A DNA stretch of 64,000 nt from an uncultured Chitinophaga sp. (GCF_946479755.1 NZ_CAMLHC010000004.1:248001-312000); one strand, 5' to 3'; shown: positions 36,785-46,228, counted from the first letter of the stretch. Made by a program: numbers and translations. Notes: a model not told the origin generated them from the letters alone.

Positions 36785-36815
36785 TTGGCTGATTAAAAGA
36801 AATCGTGTAGGTTTG
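36785..36815 (+). promoter_or_regulatory. Promoter TTGG - 19 - TAGGTTTG abutting the trmH-like gene
   Basis: TTGG at 36785-36788 and TAGGTTTG at 36808-36815 match the purL promoter. Five bases (GCCTC) separate the -7 box from the ATG at 36821, so a leaderless mRNA is predicted. Confidence 0.65.
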
Positions 36816-36820
36816 GCCTC

Positions 36821-37561
36821 ATGTTGTCAAAGGCGCAAATTAAATATATTCAATCATTACAGCACAAAAAAAACCGTCAAAAATCCAGCCAGTATATTGC
36901 GGAGGGGGATAAGATCGTACAGGAGCTACTACAGGCGGGCATGCCCGTGAAAGCGGTATATGCCACCAGTGCATGGCTGCTTCAGCACCGGGAGGCGGTG
37001 GACCGTTTGCCGGCGGATGCTGTAAAGGAAGTGGATAATGCAGTCCTGAAACAACTGTCGGCGCTGACCACGCCCAACAATGCCATGGCGCTGCTGGACA
37101 TGCCGGCAGCCGATACCGGTCTCCCTCCGGAAGGAGCGGTCGTACTGGCGCTCGAAGCTATCCAGGATCCGGGCAACATGGGCACGCTGATTCGTATAGC
37201 CGACTGGTTTGGTATCCGTCAGCTGATCGTTTCCCCCGACTGTGTGGATGTGTACAATCCCAAAACCATACAGGCTACCATGGGCAGCATTGCCCGGGTA
37301 CAGGTGAAGGAAATGGATATCCTGCAGTTGCTGGAAGAAAGTAAGCTGCCTTCCTATGCAGCCACCCTGCATGGGGAAGACATCACCCGCTTTACCACCC
37401 TCCGCGAAGGGATCATCCTGATCGGTAACGAAGGGAGAGGACTGACGGACGATGTCATTGCCCGCGCCACCCACCGGATCACCATCCCGCGCCTTGGAGG
37501 CGCAGAATCCCTGAATGCCGCCGTAGCCGCCGGCGTTATCTGTGGCAGATTATTGATTTAA
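36821..37561 (+). CDS. TrmH/SpoU family RNA 2'-O-methyltransferase
   Basis: A 246-residue SPOUT methyltransferase. The N-terminal substrate-binding domain begins MLSKAQIKYIQSLQHKKNR and includes the IAEGDKIVQELL segment. The knotted C-terminal domain carries the three SPOUT motifs: ALEAIQDPGNMGTLIRIADWFG (motif 1), ILIGNEGRG (motif 2) and IPRLGGAESLNAAVAAG (motif 3). It methylates a ribose in rRNA or tRNA; the target is unknown. The lipoprotein gene follows 9 bases after its stop, so they are likely cotranscribed. Confidence 0.93.
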   Translation: MLSKAQIKYIQSLQHKKNRQKSSQYIAEGDKIVQELLQAGMPVKAVYATSAWLLQHREAVDRLPADAVKEVDNAVLKQLSALTTPNNAMALLDMPAADTGLPPEGAVVLALEAIQDPGNMGTLIRIADWFGIRQLIVSPDCVDVYNPKTIQATMGSIARVQVKEMDILQLLEESKLPSYAATLHGEDITRFTTLREGIILIGNEGRGLTDDVIARATHRITIPRLGGAESLNAAVAAGVICGRLLI

Positions 37562-37570
37562 TAGTAAGTG

Positions 37571-38593
37571 ATGCCCCGATATCTTTTTCTGTGTTTGTTG
37601 ATACTGTGTTTCGCCTGCCAACGTCCCGCACCGCGACAGGTAACTCCTGCTTTTTACTACTGGAAACAGACATGGACCGGCAATGCCAGCGAAATGCAAT
37701 ATCTGCGCGGACTGCCGGCTAAAAGACTGTATGTTAAGATGTTTGATACCGACAGGGACCCGGCCACCGGTCAGCCCATGCCGGTAGCCATACTGCGGCA
37801 ACAGGCGCCCCTGCCTGACAGTGTGGACATTATCCCGGTGGTATTTATCGTGAACGAAGTGTGGGAGAAGCCGGACACCGCGCTGGCTTTTAATATGAAC
37901 CGGCTGTTGGAACAGTTGTGCCGCGACATTCCCGCCGGCCGTATCCCCGAAGTGCAGATGGACTGCGACTGGACCCGCAGTTCCCGGGACGCCTACTTCG
38001 CTTTCCTGCAACAGTTGCGGAAACAGCCATTCTTCCGTCATCGTACGCTTTCCACCACCATCCGGATGCACCAGGTGAAGTTTGTGACCGCCAGCGGCGT
38101 GCCGCCGGTGGATAAAGGCCTGCTGATGTGTTATAATATGGGCGATCTCCGGAAAATGGGCAGCCACAACTCCATCCTGGATGAAAACACCATGAAATCT
38201 TATATCGGCAGTGACAGGGTATCCGCATATCCGGTACCTTTGGATATCGCTTTGCCGCTGTTCGACTGGTCGGTATTGTTCCGGGATGGCCGTTACGCCG
38301 GTATCCTCCGCAGCATAGACGATGCCGCGCTGCGCGACACCGCCCTGTTTGCGCCTTCCGGCAATCTCTATACGGTGCGGAAAGACAGTGTGGTAAACGG
38401 TTACCTGCTCAAGGCCGGTAACGTGGTGCGCCGCGAAACCAGCGATCCCGCGGTGCTGGAAAAAGTATCCCGCATGGTGGCCCGGCAACGGCAGGACTAT
38501 AACCCGGTCGTTATTTTTTATCATTTGGATTCAGTAACCCTTCATAATTATCCGTTGGATGAACTACAAAAAATTTATCGTTTTTTCCATTAG
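37571..38593 (+). CDS. Lipoprotein of unknown function
   Basis: A 340-residue lipoprotein from ATG 37571 with lipobox ILCFAC (C16). The body shows segments typical of a TIM-barrel glycoside hydrolase-like fold, such as RLYVKMFDTDRDPATG, VQMDCDWTRSSRDAYF and LLMCYNMGDLRKMG. Aspartates and tryptophans at strand ends would suit sugar binding. I cannot assign a family. The next gene starts 35 bases before its stop in another frame, so the two are almost certainly one unit with the trmH-like gene. Confidence 0.6.
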   Translation: MPRYLFLCLLILCFACQRPAPRQVTPAFYYWKQTWTGNASEMQYLRGLPAKRLYVKMFDTDRDPATGQPMPVAILRQQAPLPDSVDIIPVVFIVNEVWEKPDTALAFNMNRLLEQLCRDIPAGRIPEVQMDCDWTRSSRDAYFAFLQQLRKQPFFRHRTLSTTIRMHQVKFVTASGVPPVDKGLLMCYNMGDLRKMGSHNSILDENTMKSYIGSDRVSAYPVPLDIALPLFDWSVLFRDGRYAGILRSIDDAALRDTALFAPSGNLYTVRKDSVVNGYLLKAGNVVRRETSDPAVLEKVSRMVARQRQDYNPVVIFYHLDSVTLHNYPLDELQKIYRFFH

Positions 38594-40877
38594 CTTCTGT
38601 GCTGTGCTGTTCGGCAATGTGATCTATACCCTGTCCTGCGGACCGGATGCAGATCCCTATGACTATTACATCTCTTTCTTTAACCCTTATCAGTCAGGGA
38701 AAGGATATGAGCCGTTTTATTATACCGGCATGAGCCCTTTTTATGACGAAGCCACATCGCCTTCCGAACTGGAGGAGAATATAAGCGACTGGCAGCGGTT
38801 TGCCGGGGATAAGGTAAAAGCGGCAGATATCCGCCAGTACGTTTACACGTATACGAAAGACCAGATGTCGGCCGTGGTGACCCGCAGCACGGCTGCTTTG
38901 CCCGACAGTGTGCGCAGCAACACCTTTGCCAGTTTCCTGCAGGAGGGGCGTAACCAGGATGCTGCCCGCTACCTGCTGTTCGCGAAAAGCTGCGAACCGT
39001 CTGTGAACGTGGCCGATCGCTGGACGCCGCCGGACCGTGACAAGTCCGTGATGGAAGCTTTAAGAAAGGAAGCGGCCGAGCTTTATGAAAAAACCGGTAA
39101 TAAAGAACTCCGCGAGCGTTATGCTTTTCAGCAGGTAAGGCTGCTGCATTACAGCGGCCGGTATGAAGACGCCTCCGTTACGTTTGATAAATTATTTAAG
39201 AAACCCGGCTCTTCGCTGATGTATTACAAAGCACTGGCCCTGAAAGCGGGCGCCGTGCAGCATATGGGCGATTCTGTGCAGGGCGCTTACCTGTTTTCCC
39301 GTGTGTTTGACAAAGCGCCTGCCTTGCGCGTCAGCTGTTATACCAGTATGAAATGGGGCAATGCGCCGGAAGAAGCGGTTTACAATCTTTGTAAAGATAA
39401 CCGGGAGAAGTCTATGGTGGCGGCTATCTACGGCATGAGGAAGGACGAGATAACACTGGAGCCGCTGAAGAAAGTATACGATTTTGATCCTGCGTCCCCG
39501 GCGCTGACCGTATTAATCGGCCGTGAGATCAGCAAGCTGGAATCCCGTTTTCTCGACAGGGTTGTTTCCACTTCCACCGATTCGGCGTCTATGGCCAACA
39601 TCGTGGCGTTGCCGCCGGAGATGGCCACTATCGCCAATACGAAAATACGGCCGATGATCAGCTGGATGAACAGTGTGATCGACAAAGGAAAGGTGAAAGA
39701 CCCCGCTTTCTGGCAGGTGAACTCCGCTTATCTTTCTTACATGTGCCGCGACTACGATGTGGCAAGAGCCCAGCTGAACAAGGTGACCAGCAAAGAGCCG
39801 GCTATCCGTAACCAGTGGGAGGTAGTCAACCTGCTGATCAACATCAACGAACATAAAACCATCGATAAAGCGCTGGAAGATAAATTACTGGGCACCTTTA
39901 AATGGCTGGATGGCCAGCTGGGAGCTGCACCGCGGCCGGAAGACTGGTGGGCGAGCGGCCGTGACAGGTTTTTCAGCAAAACCTACCGCAATCTGCTGGG
40001 CGCTATCCTGGCGCCGAAATATCATCAGCAGAAAGACTATGCGAAAGAAGCGTTGGTCCGTGGCCGTTGCGACAGCCTGCATGTATATGATTATTTCCTT
40101 TCCGGTCAATCCGCTACGGAGCAGATCCGTGATGAGATGAACACCGCGCAGCTGCTGCAATTGCACAACTTCATGAAGTCCACCGATAAAACGCCTTATG
40201 AGGCCTATCTCGCAAGCTTCTTCCCGAAAACAGTGGATATGAATGCCAGCATCGCAGAAAGTTACCTGCGCGTGCATGATTTTAAAAATGCGCAGCAATG
40301 GTTCAGAAAGGCCGGTAATATGGAAACTTCTTACCTGGTGTTTAAAGAACTGTTCCAGGACTTCGGGTTGGATAGCGCGGAGAAAGCCTATCCCAAAGTG
40401 ATTACGCAGTTACAGTTTTGCGACAGGATGCTGGCCTTGCAGGATAAGATGAAGGTAACGCCGGTGGATGCGAAGGTGTACTATGAATATGCTACCGGCT
40501 TGTTTAATATCAGTTACTACGGCAGAACGTGGAATTTTGTAAGAAGATTCCGTCCTTCCACTCAGTGGTATACTACCGCCTGTGAAAAAGATCCTTTCGA
40601 ACGGCAGTATTTTGGTACCTATGCTGCGGAAAGTTACTATCTGAAAGCCGCGCAGGCGGCCACAGATCCTGAGTTCAGGGCAAAATGTTTCTTTATGGCA
40701 GCGCGTTGTTACCAGAAACATGTGCCACCGATGGACGACAGCGATAAATACTACGGAGCGTTGGTGCGTAACCGTTACTTCCCCGTGTTGAAGAGCAACT
40801 ATTCCCAGACACGGCTGTACCAGGAGGTATACGGACAATGCAGTTACCTGCGGGATTATATTAAAAGCGGAAAATAA
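38559..40877 (+). CDS. Large exported protein with helical repeats, unknown function
   Basis: A 772-residue protein. The N-terminus MNYKKFIVFSISFCAVLFGNVIYTLSCGP is a signal sequence or lipobox-like segment (LSCG). Aromatic-rich sequence follows (YEPFYYTGMSPFYDE), then alpha-helical repeats that look TPR-like, for example RYEDASVTFDKLFKK, FKNAQQWFRKAGNM and ARCYQKHVPPMDDSDKYY. No catalytic motif is seen. The 35-base overlap with the lipoprotein gene indicates coupled expression and probably a joint function at the cell surface. Confidence 0.6.
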   Translation: MNYKKFIVFSISFCAVLFGNVIYTLSCGPDADPYDYYISFFNPYQSGKGYEPFYYTGMSPFYDEATSPSELEENISDWQRFAGDKVKAADIRQYVYTYTKDQMSAVVTRSTAALPDSVRSNTFASFLQEGRNQDAARYLLFAKSCEPSVNVADRWTPPDRDKSVMEALRKEAAELYEKTGNKELRERYAFQQVRLLHYSGRYEDASVTFDKLFKKPGSSLMYYKALALKAGAVQHMGDSVQGAYLFSRVFDKAPALRVSCYTSMKWGNAPEEAVYNLCKDNREKSMVAAIYGMRKDEITLEPLKKVYDFDPASPALTVLIGREISKLESRFLDRVVSTSTDSASMANIVALPPEMATIANTKIRPMISWMNSVIDKGKVKDPAFWQVNSAYLSYMCRDYDVARAQLNKVTSKEPAIRNQWEVVNLLININEHKTIDKALEDKLLGTFKWLDGQLGAAPRPEDWWASGRDRFFSKTYRNLLGAILAPKYHQQKDYAKEALVRGRCDSLHVYDYFLSGQSATEQIRDEMNTAQLLQLHNFMKSTDKTPYEAYLASFFPKTVDMNASIAESYLRVHDFKNAQQWFRKAGNMETSYLVFKELFQDFGLDSAEKAYPKVITQLQFCDRMLALQDKMKVTPVDAKVYYEYATGLFNISYYGRTWNFVRRFRPSTQWYTTACEKDPFERQYFGTYAAESYYLKAAQAATDPEFRAKCFFMAARCYQKHVPPMDDSDKYYGALVRNRYFPVLKSNYSQTRLYQEVYGQCSYLRDYIKSGK

Positions 40878-40879
40878 AG

Positions 40880-42115
40880 TTATTTGAACTGGATCGCTTT
40901 TACCGGTGTGATCCTCCGGATAATAAGCGATGGAATCAGCAGTACCAGCAGGCAGATGGCAAGGGTACCAAGGTTAATCAGCAGTATCTCATGCCATCTG
41001 ATATCGATAGCGGCCACCGACATGTAGTAGGACTCTTCCGGGAGTTTGAAGATGCCGGTGGCCTTTTGCAGAAAAGCCAGTCCGAGCCCGAAAAAGTCGC
41101 CGATCAGTACCCCCATGAGGATGATGTAACCCGCCTGGAAGACGAATACTTTCTGGATCTGCCAGTCGCGCATGCCCAATGCTTTGAGGATGCCCACCAT
41201 ATTGGTACGTTCCAGTATCAGGATGAGGATAGCGGTGATCATGTTGATAACAGCCACGATGGTCATGATCACGATGATGATCAGTTCATTCTGGTTCTGC
41301 AGCTGTAGCCAGTCGAAAATATTGGGGTAGATATCGCGGATGGTGCGGGTAAAGAGTTGATCGGGGAGTACGTTGTTATCGATGATGCGGGCGGTGGTGT
41401 CCATCAGGTGATAGTCTGACAGCATGATCTCATAACCGCCTATCTGTGTGGGTTCCCAGTCATTGAGCCGGCGAACGAGGTTCAGATCGCCGATGACATA
41501 GGTCTTATCATATTCTTCGATGCCGGTTTTAAAGATGCCTGACACCTGTAATTTGCGGGCGCGGGGTGGCAATCCGCCTCCCTGGATGAAGTAGATGATC
41601 ACTTTATCATCTACTTTCAATTGCAGGTCCTGCGCCATGTTGGTGGAAATCATAATTTCCGGTGCGTAGCTGGTATCATTAAAGCGGGGTGGGCGGCCGC
41701 TCTGCATAAAACGTTGCAGCTGCGGCCAGTCGTAACTTTTATCTATTCCTTTGAAGATGATGCCGTTGATTTCCTTTTCGGACTTGATGATGGCCGATTT
41801 GGTGGCATAGGGGTTTACCGACTTCACACCGGGCACTCTTTTGATACTGTCCATCAGGGTGAGGGTGGAGGTAAAGGGTATTTCTTCCGTCAGGGGGCCG
41901 GCGTTGGGCTGGTATTGATTGACGTGAAGATGGCCCCAGAAACTGAAAATTTTGTCCTGAATGACCTGCTGGAAACCATTGACCAGGGCTGTTGCCAGAA
42001 TCATGACCGCCACGCTGACTGCGGTAGCAGCAACAGCGATGTTGATGATGAATTTCGAAAAAGAGGAGGCTTTATTGAAAGCAATCCTTCTGGCAATAAA
42101 AGCAGATAATTCCAT
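40880..42115 (-). CDS. FtsX/LolE-type ABC transporter permease
   Basis: A 411-residue membrane protein with the LolC/LolE layout: one N-terminal helix (about 25-50, IAVAATAVSVAVMILATALVNG), a large periplasmic MacB-like domain (about 55-265) and three C-terminal helices. It resembles lipoprotein-releasing permeases, which move lipoproteins toward the outer membrane. No ATPase gene adjoins it. The ATPase at 58070 is of the right LolD/MacB type but 16 kb away, so pairing is a guess. The start at 42115 gives MELSAFIARRIAF, typical of LolC/E. Confidence 0.83.
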   Translation of the reverse strand: MELSAFIARRIAFNKASSFSKFIINIAVAATAVSVAVMILATALVNGFQQVIQDKIFSFWGHLHVNQYQPNAGPLTEEIPFTSTLTLMDSIKRVPGVKSVNPYATKSAIIKSEKEINGIIFKGIDKSYDWPQLQRFMQSGRPPRFNDTSYAPEIMISTNMAQDLQLKVDDKVIIYFIQGGGLPPRARKLQVSGIFKTGIEEYDKTYVIGDLNLVRRLNDWEPTQIGGYEIMLSDYHLMDTTARIIDNNVLPDQLFTRTIRDIYPNIFDWLQLQNQNELIIIVIMTIVAVINMITAILILILERTNMVGILKALGMRDWQIQKVFVFQAGYIILMGVLIGDFFGLGLAFLQKATGIFKLPEESYYMSVAAIDIRWHEILLINLGTLAICLLVLLIPSLIIRRITPVKAIQFK

Positions 42116-42209
42116 TGAACTGAATTCGATTAGGACAAATGTAGGAAATCAAAAATCAAATCTCTAAATAAGCAAATAATCGTAACTTGAATACAACCAA
42201 ATAGCCAGT

Positions 42210-43502
42210 ATGCGTACAGCAGCTTTTCTTTTATGGGTGGTCCTGGCCGCCTGTCTGTTTACCGGCAGGGTGATGGCGCAGGCCAATGTCATTACGCCGG
42301 ACCATGTCTACCACAACAACATCAGATCCGTCAAATTCAATCAGCTGGGAGATCCCCTGAGTATGCCCATGTATACCATTGGTACCGGGGAGAAGCTGGA
42401 GCTGTCTTTCGATGATATGGACAATGATGTGAAAAACTACTATTACTCCTTTGTAATGTGTAATGCAGACTGGACGCCCGCACAGGTAAACCAGTTTGAT
42501 TATATGCGCGGTTTCTCTGAAACGAGGATCCTCAACTATAAGATGTCGGCCGTGGCTTTGCAGCGGTATACACATTACAGTGTGCAGCTGCCGGGCACCG
42601 GTAGTTACCCGATCAAATCCGGTAACTATCTGCTGAAGGTGTACCTGGACAGCGACACCACGCAGCTGGCATTTACCCGCCGGATGTATGTGGTGGAATC
42701 GAAGGCCGGTATCGCCGGGTTTATCCAGCAGCCGGTGTCTCCGAAATTGTTCCGCACGCACCAGAAGATAAATTTTGAGATCAATACCGGCTCGTTGAAC
42801 ATCCAGAACCCTTTTGACCAGATCAAAGTGGTGATCCTGCAGAACTACCGCTGGGACAATGCGATTACTAATCTGAAGCCGCAGTTTATCAATGGCAACG
42901 TAATCAAATACAATGCGGAGCTGGATTGTGTGATCCCCGCCGGGAAAGAGTTCCGGTGGATAGACCTGCGGAGTTTACGTTTACAGACGGAAAGGGTCCG
43001 GCATTCCGAGTATCACGCCAACAGTACAGATGTATACGCCGTCACGGATTTTGAGCGGGCGGACAAGCTGTACCAGTTTATCAAAGACGTGAACGGCAAG
43101 TATTACCTTGCTACGCTGGATGACTATGACCCTAACTTTGAGGGGGATTATGCTTCTGTGCATTTCACTTTTGCGGCTCCTGAGCCTTATGCTGGTTATG
43201 ACATGTATATTTTCGGGGAGATGACCGACTATGAGTTGAACGACAATAGCAGGCTCACTTATAACGCTGCCAGCCGGTCATATGAAGGAACGTTGTTCCT
43301 GAAGCAGGGCTACTACAACTATATTTACGGGCTGGTGGATAAAACAGTGCCTAACGGTAAATTCAATACGGAGTTAACGGAAGGTAGCTGGTGGGAAACG
43401 GAAAATAACTATACGATTTTGTTGTATTTCCGTCCGCTGGGCGGCCGTGCAGATGAGCTGGTGTCCAGCATTACGCTGAATTCGATCCTGAACCGCAAAT
43501 AG
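42210..43502 (+). CDS. DUF5103 protein, type IX secretion plug protein
   Basis: A 430-residue secreted beta-sandwich protein with a signal peptide (cleavage near VMAQA, residue 25). It matches the DUF5103 family, now named the Plug protein of the type IX secretion system, which closes the periplasmic or lateral face of the SprA translocon in Flavobacterium. Recognisable segments are YIFGEMTDYELND, near the C-terminal domain, and GSWWETENNYTILLYFRPLGGRADELV, typical of the family C-terminus. No other T9SS genes and no sorting-domain cargo proteins are found in this window. Monocistronic. Confidence 0.8.
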   Translation: MRTAAFLLWVVLAACLFTGRVMAQANVITPDHVYHNNIRSVKFNQLGDPLSMPMYTIGTGEKLELSFDDMDNDVKNYYYSFVMCNADWTPAQVNQFDYMRGFSETRILNYKMSAVALQRYTHYSVQLPGTGSYPIKSGNYLLKVYLDSDTTQLAFTRRMYVVESKAGIAGFIQQPVSPKLFRTHQKINFEINTGSLNIQNPFDQIKVVILQNYRWDNAITNLKPQFINGNVIKYNAELDCVIPAGKEFRWIDLRSLRLQTERVRHSEYHANSTDVYAVTDFERADKLYQFIKDVNGKYYLATLDDYDPNFEGDYASVHFTFAAPEPYAGYDMYIFGEMTDYELNDNSRLTYNAASRSYEGTLFLKQGYYNYIYGLVDKTVPNGKFNTELTEGSWWETENNYTILLYFRPLGGRADELVSSITLNSILNRK

Positions 43503-43523
43503 GCGTTTGCGATAAGATAAAAA

Positions 43524-43559
43524 GCAAAGACCTGATGAATTGTTCATCAGGTCTTTTGC
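43524..43559 (+). terminator. Terminator of the plug protein gene
   Basis: Sixteen-bp stem around AAAGACCTGATGAA and its complement, loop of three bases, T-rich tail. Confidence 0.9.
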
Positions 43560-43613
43560 ATTTTTAACAATAAAACACCTATTATATATAACAACAAAAC
43601 AACCATGTTTGGG

Positions 43614-44927
43614 TCACACGCCTACGGTTTGCCGTAGTTTCACGATGTTGGCGGCGCCGCGTTTGATAATGATGCGGGTGCCTCTTTCGTAGGTGAAATA
43701 GCGGTAGAACCAGTTGATGAACACCACCAGTTTGTTACGGAAGCCGAGCAGGCTCATAAGGTGTACGATCATCCATACGATCCAGGCAAAGTAGCCGCTG
43801 AGGCGCATATTGGCGAATTCGGCGACGGCCCTGTTACGGCCGATGGTGGCCATACTGCCAAGGTCTTTATAATAGAAGCCTTTGAGCGTTTTTTTCTCCA
43901 GCATAAGGCGGATGTTGTGCGCCAGGTTTTTACCCTGCTGGATGGCCACCTGCGCCACCATGGGATACCCTTTCGGGAAGCGCTGGTCGTTGGTCATCTG
44001 TGCGATATCGCCGATGGCAAATACGTTGTCAAATCCTTTCAGCTGGTTGAACTCGTTGACAATGATACGGCCGTTGGGCAGCAGGATGTCTTTAGGCAGA
44101 CCTGTTACCGGTACGCCTTTTACGCCGGCAGACCAGAGGAGGGATTGTGACTGTATCGTTTCCCCGTTGCTGAGGGTGATGGTGTGACCATCATATTCTT
44201 TTACGCCGGTGTTGACCATCACTCTTACACCCAGTTCCTGCAACGCTTTCATGGTGCGTTCGGATGTTTTTTCGCTGAAAGAAGCCAGCAGTTTGGGGCC
44301 TGCTTCTATCAGGTAAACATTCATGAGGGATTGGGGCAGATCGGGATAGTCTTTGGGCATGATATATTTCCGCAGTTCAGCAAAGGCGCCTGCCAGTTCC
44401 ACACCGGTGGGGCCGCCGCCGACCATGACAAAGTTGAGTTTAGGTTTTATTTCTTCCGGGTCCTTCAGCAGCAGGCTTTCCTCGAATTGTTTCACTACAT
44501 AATTTCTGATCTGTACCGCTTCGATGAGGGATTTCATGCCGATGGCGTTGTCTTCGATGGCTTTGTTGCCGAAGAAGTTGGTATTGCTGCCGGTGGCGAA
44601 CACAAGATAGTCGTAGCGAATTTCACCGATACCTGTTTCCAGTATGTTTTCTGCGGTCCTGATACCGGTCACTTCCGCCATGCGGAAGACGAGGTTTTTC
44701 TGTTTTCTGAAGATACCTCTGAGTGGGAAAGCGATGCTGTCCGGTTCCAGGCCGGCAGTAGATACCTGGTAAAGCAGCGGTTGAAAAAGGTGATAATTGT
44801 TTCTGTCGAGCAGTACGATCTGTACCGGAGCATGTTTCAATTGCTTGGCCAGGTTTATACCGCCAAATCCTCCTCCTACAATAACTACGCGCGGTTGGGC
44901 AGACTCCGGAATGTTAGGCTGGATCAT
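43614..44927 (-). CDS. Type II NADH:quinone oxidoreductase (NDH-2)
   Basis: A 437-residue FAD/NAD(P)-dependent membrane-associated dehydrogenase that passes electrons from NADH to quinone without pumping protons. FAD motif GGGFGG is at 18-23 and NAD motif VMVGGGPTGVELAGA is near 165. The quinone-site QVAIQQGKNLAHNIR and the C-terminal membrane anchor (SGYFAWIVWMIVHLMSLLGF) match the family. It has its own promoter and leader. A long non-coding gap separates it from the glycerol genes. Confidence 0.88.
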   Translation of the reverse strand: MIQPNIPESAQPRVVIVGGGFGGINLAKQLKHAPVQIVLLDRNNYHLFQPLLYQVSTAGLEPDSIAFPLRGIFRKQKNLVFRMAEVTGIRTAENILETGIGEIRYDYLVFATGSNTNFFGNKAIEDNAIGMKSLIEAVQIRNYVVKQFEESLLLKDPEEIKPKLNFVMVGGGPTGVELAGAFAELRKYIMPKDYPDLPQSLMNVYLIEAGPKLLASFSEKTSERTMKALQELGVRVMVNTGVKEYDGHTITLSNGETIQSQSLLWSAGVKGVPVTGLPKDILLPNGRIIVNEFNQLKGFDNVFAIGDIAQMTNDQRFPKGYPMVAQVAIQQGKNLAHNIRLMLEKKTLKGFYYKDLGSMATIGRNRAVAEFANMRLSGYFAWIVWMIVHLMSLLGFRNKLVVFINWFYRYFTYERGTRIIIKRGAANIVKLRQTVGV

Positions 44928-45023
44928 AATTCATCTGTTTATTTTGTGTTGGATATGGCATACCTCGTTATAACATTCTGATACTACCGGCAGTTCAAAC
45001 GCCGTACCAGTAGTAATCTTTAT

Positions 45024-45031
45024 CAAAGTTA
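45024..45031 (-). promoter_or_regulatory. -7 box TAACTTTG for the NDH-2 gene
   Basis: Perfect TAnnTTTG on the minus strand. The leader of about 90 bases has a possible hairpin (ACTAC...GTAGT around 44980-45014). Confidence 0.45.
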
Positions 45032-45468
45032 CAAAACTTTCAGAAAAAAATGAAAATTAAGGACATGATAAATATCAGGTTTTCAAAAATTTAATGAGGC
45101 GTTTTTAGGGTAGTCGTTGCCGTAAAATGGCTCCGCTTGTGTATGCTGGCGTTGATGGTTAAGGCTGCACAGCGCATTGGACAGGAGAGAAGCTGTGGTT
45201 GGGCTGGCATAGGGGAATGCTTCATGTTTGGGTGGAAGCCTATGATTATTGTTGTGGTTCTGCTGTGTTTTGATCTGGAAGGTGATATTGCTGGCGATGG
45301 ATTAGCACTGGTCTGGTTGATACAGCTGATGAAGGCTGAAAGTTGTGGTTATACTTAGCGGTTGGCGGAGCTGGCAGGCCATGGTTTCGCGGTTTGCCGG
45401 AGTGGGTTGTGATAAAAGGGGATGCATCATTGAGCCAGCTGCTGTACAAGGATTCGAACAACAACATA
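45032..45468. other. Unassigned intergenic stretch between NDH-2 and aquaporin genes
   Basis: About 440 bases. The plus strand is strikingly rich in G and T and poor in C (45120-45420). Open frames of 73-80 codons occur on both strands but none shows protein-like family features. I see no gene I can support. It may be non-coding or a decayed gene. Confidence 0.4.
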
Positions 45469-45490
45469 GCCCAGGGCTCATGCCCCGGGC
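45469..45490 (-). terminator. GC hairpin after the glycerol facilitator gene
   Basis: GCCCAGGGC, loop TCAT, GCCCCGGGC: an eight-pair stem with one A-C mismatch, 13 bases beyond the gene's stop. The tail has few T residues on the minus strand. Confidence 0.5.
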
Positions 45491-45503
45491 ATAAAAATGT
45501 TTA

Positions 45504-46217
45504 TCAGGAAGCCAGAAAGGCGTTATATATCAGTGCCGCAGCGACAGCGCCTGCAATTGGCCCTGCGATGGGTATCCATGCGTAGGCCCAGTCGCTGCCG
45601 CCTTTACCGGAGATCGGCAGTATCGCATGCATTATGCGTGGGCCGAGGTCTCTGGCGGGATTGATGGCGTAGCCGGTAGGACCGCCGAGGGAGAGGCCGA
45701 TGGCCAGTACCACGAAAGCTACGGGCAGGGCGTCGAGGGAGCCGATGCCAGTAGCGGGCTTGGTGATATAGAATACAGCCAGTATGAAAACGAGGGTGGC
45801 AATAAATTCTGTGAGGAAGTTATAGCCGGGTGTTCGTATAGCCGGGATGGTGCAGAACACGCCCAGTTTGCTGGCGGCGTCTGTGGTGGCGTCGAAGTGT
45901 TTTTTGTAGCAGAGCCATACGAGGAGGGCGCCGAGCATGGCGCCCAGCATCTGGGCGGCGATGTAGGCGGGTACGAGTGTCCAGCTGAAGGAGCCTTTCA
46001 CAGCCAGGGCGATGGTGACGGCGGGGTTAAGGTGTGCGCCGCTGTACTGTCCGGCGCAGAATACGCCGACAAATACGGCCATGGCCCATCCCATGGTGAT
46101 GACGATCCAGCCGCCCTGGTTGCCTTTGGACTTGTTGAGTACTACGTTGGCGACTACGCCGTCGCCGAGGGCGATAATAAAAGCTGTTCCGATAATTTCG
46201 GCTAAGAATGGTGACAT
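45504..46217 (-). CDS. glpF: Glycerol facilitator (MIP/aquaglyceroporin)
   Basis: A 237-residue six-helix channel for glycerol in the inner membrane. Both NPA boxes are present: HLNPAV (N64-A66) and INPARD (N186-D190). The aspartate after the second box is the hallmark of glycerol-conducting members. The gene lies 11 bases downstream of glpK, so import and phosphorylation are coupled in one operon. Confidence 0.9.
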   Translation of the reverse strand: MSPFLAEIIGTAFIIALGDGVVANVVLNKSKGNQGGWIVITMGWAMAVFVGVFCAGQYSGAHLNPAVTIALAVKGSFSWTLVPAYIAAQMLGAMLGALLVWLCYKKHFDATTDAASKLGVFCTIPAIRTPGYNFLTEFIATLVFILAVFYITKPATGIGSLDALPVAFVVLAIGLSLGGPTGYAINPARDLGPRIMHAILPISGKGGSDWAYAWIPIAGPIAGAVAAALIYNAFLAS

Positions 46218-46228
46218 GTGTGGAATTT

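Noticed and set aside
45440..45500. tRNA-like GATTCGAAC near the glpF end
   Set aside because: The T-loop-like word is isolated. There is no acceptor stem, anticodon arm or D-arm around it.
45137..45585. Open frames of 73-80 codons on both strands between NDH-2 and glpF
   Set aside because: Composition follows the local strand skew, they overlap one another and the glpF 3' end, and no motif or promoter supports them.
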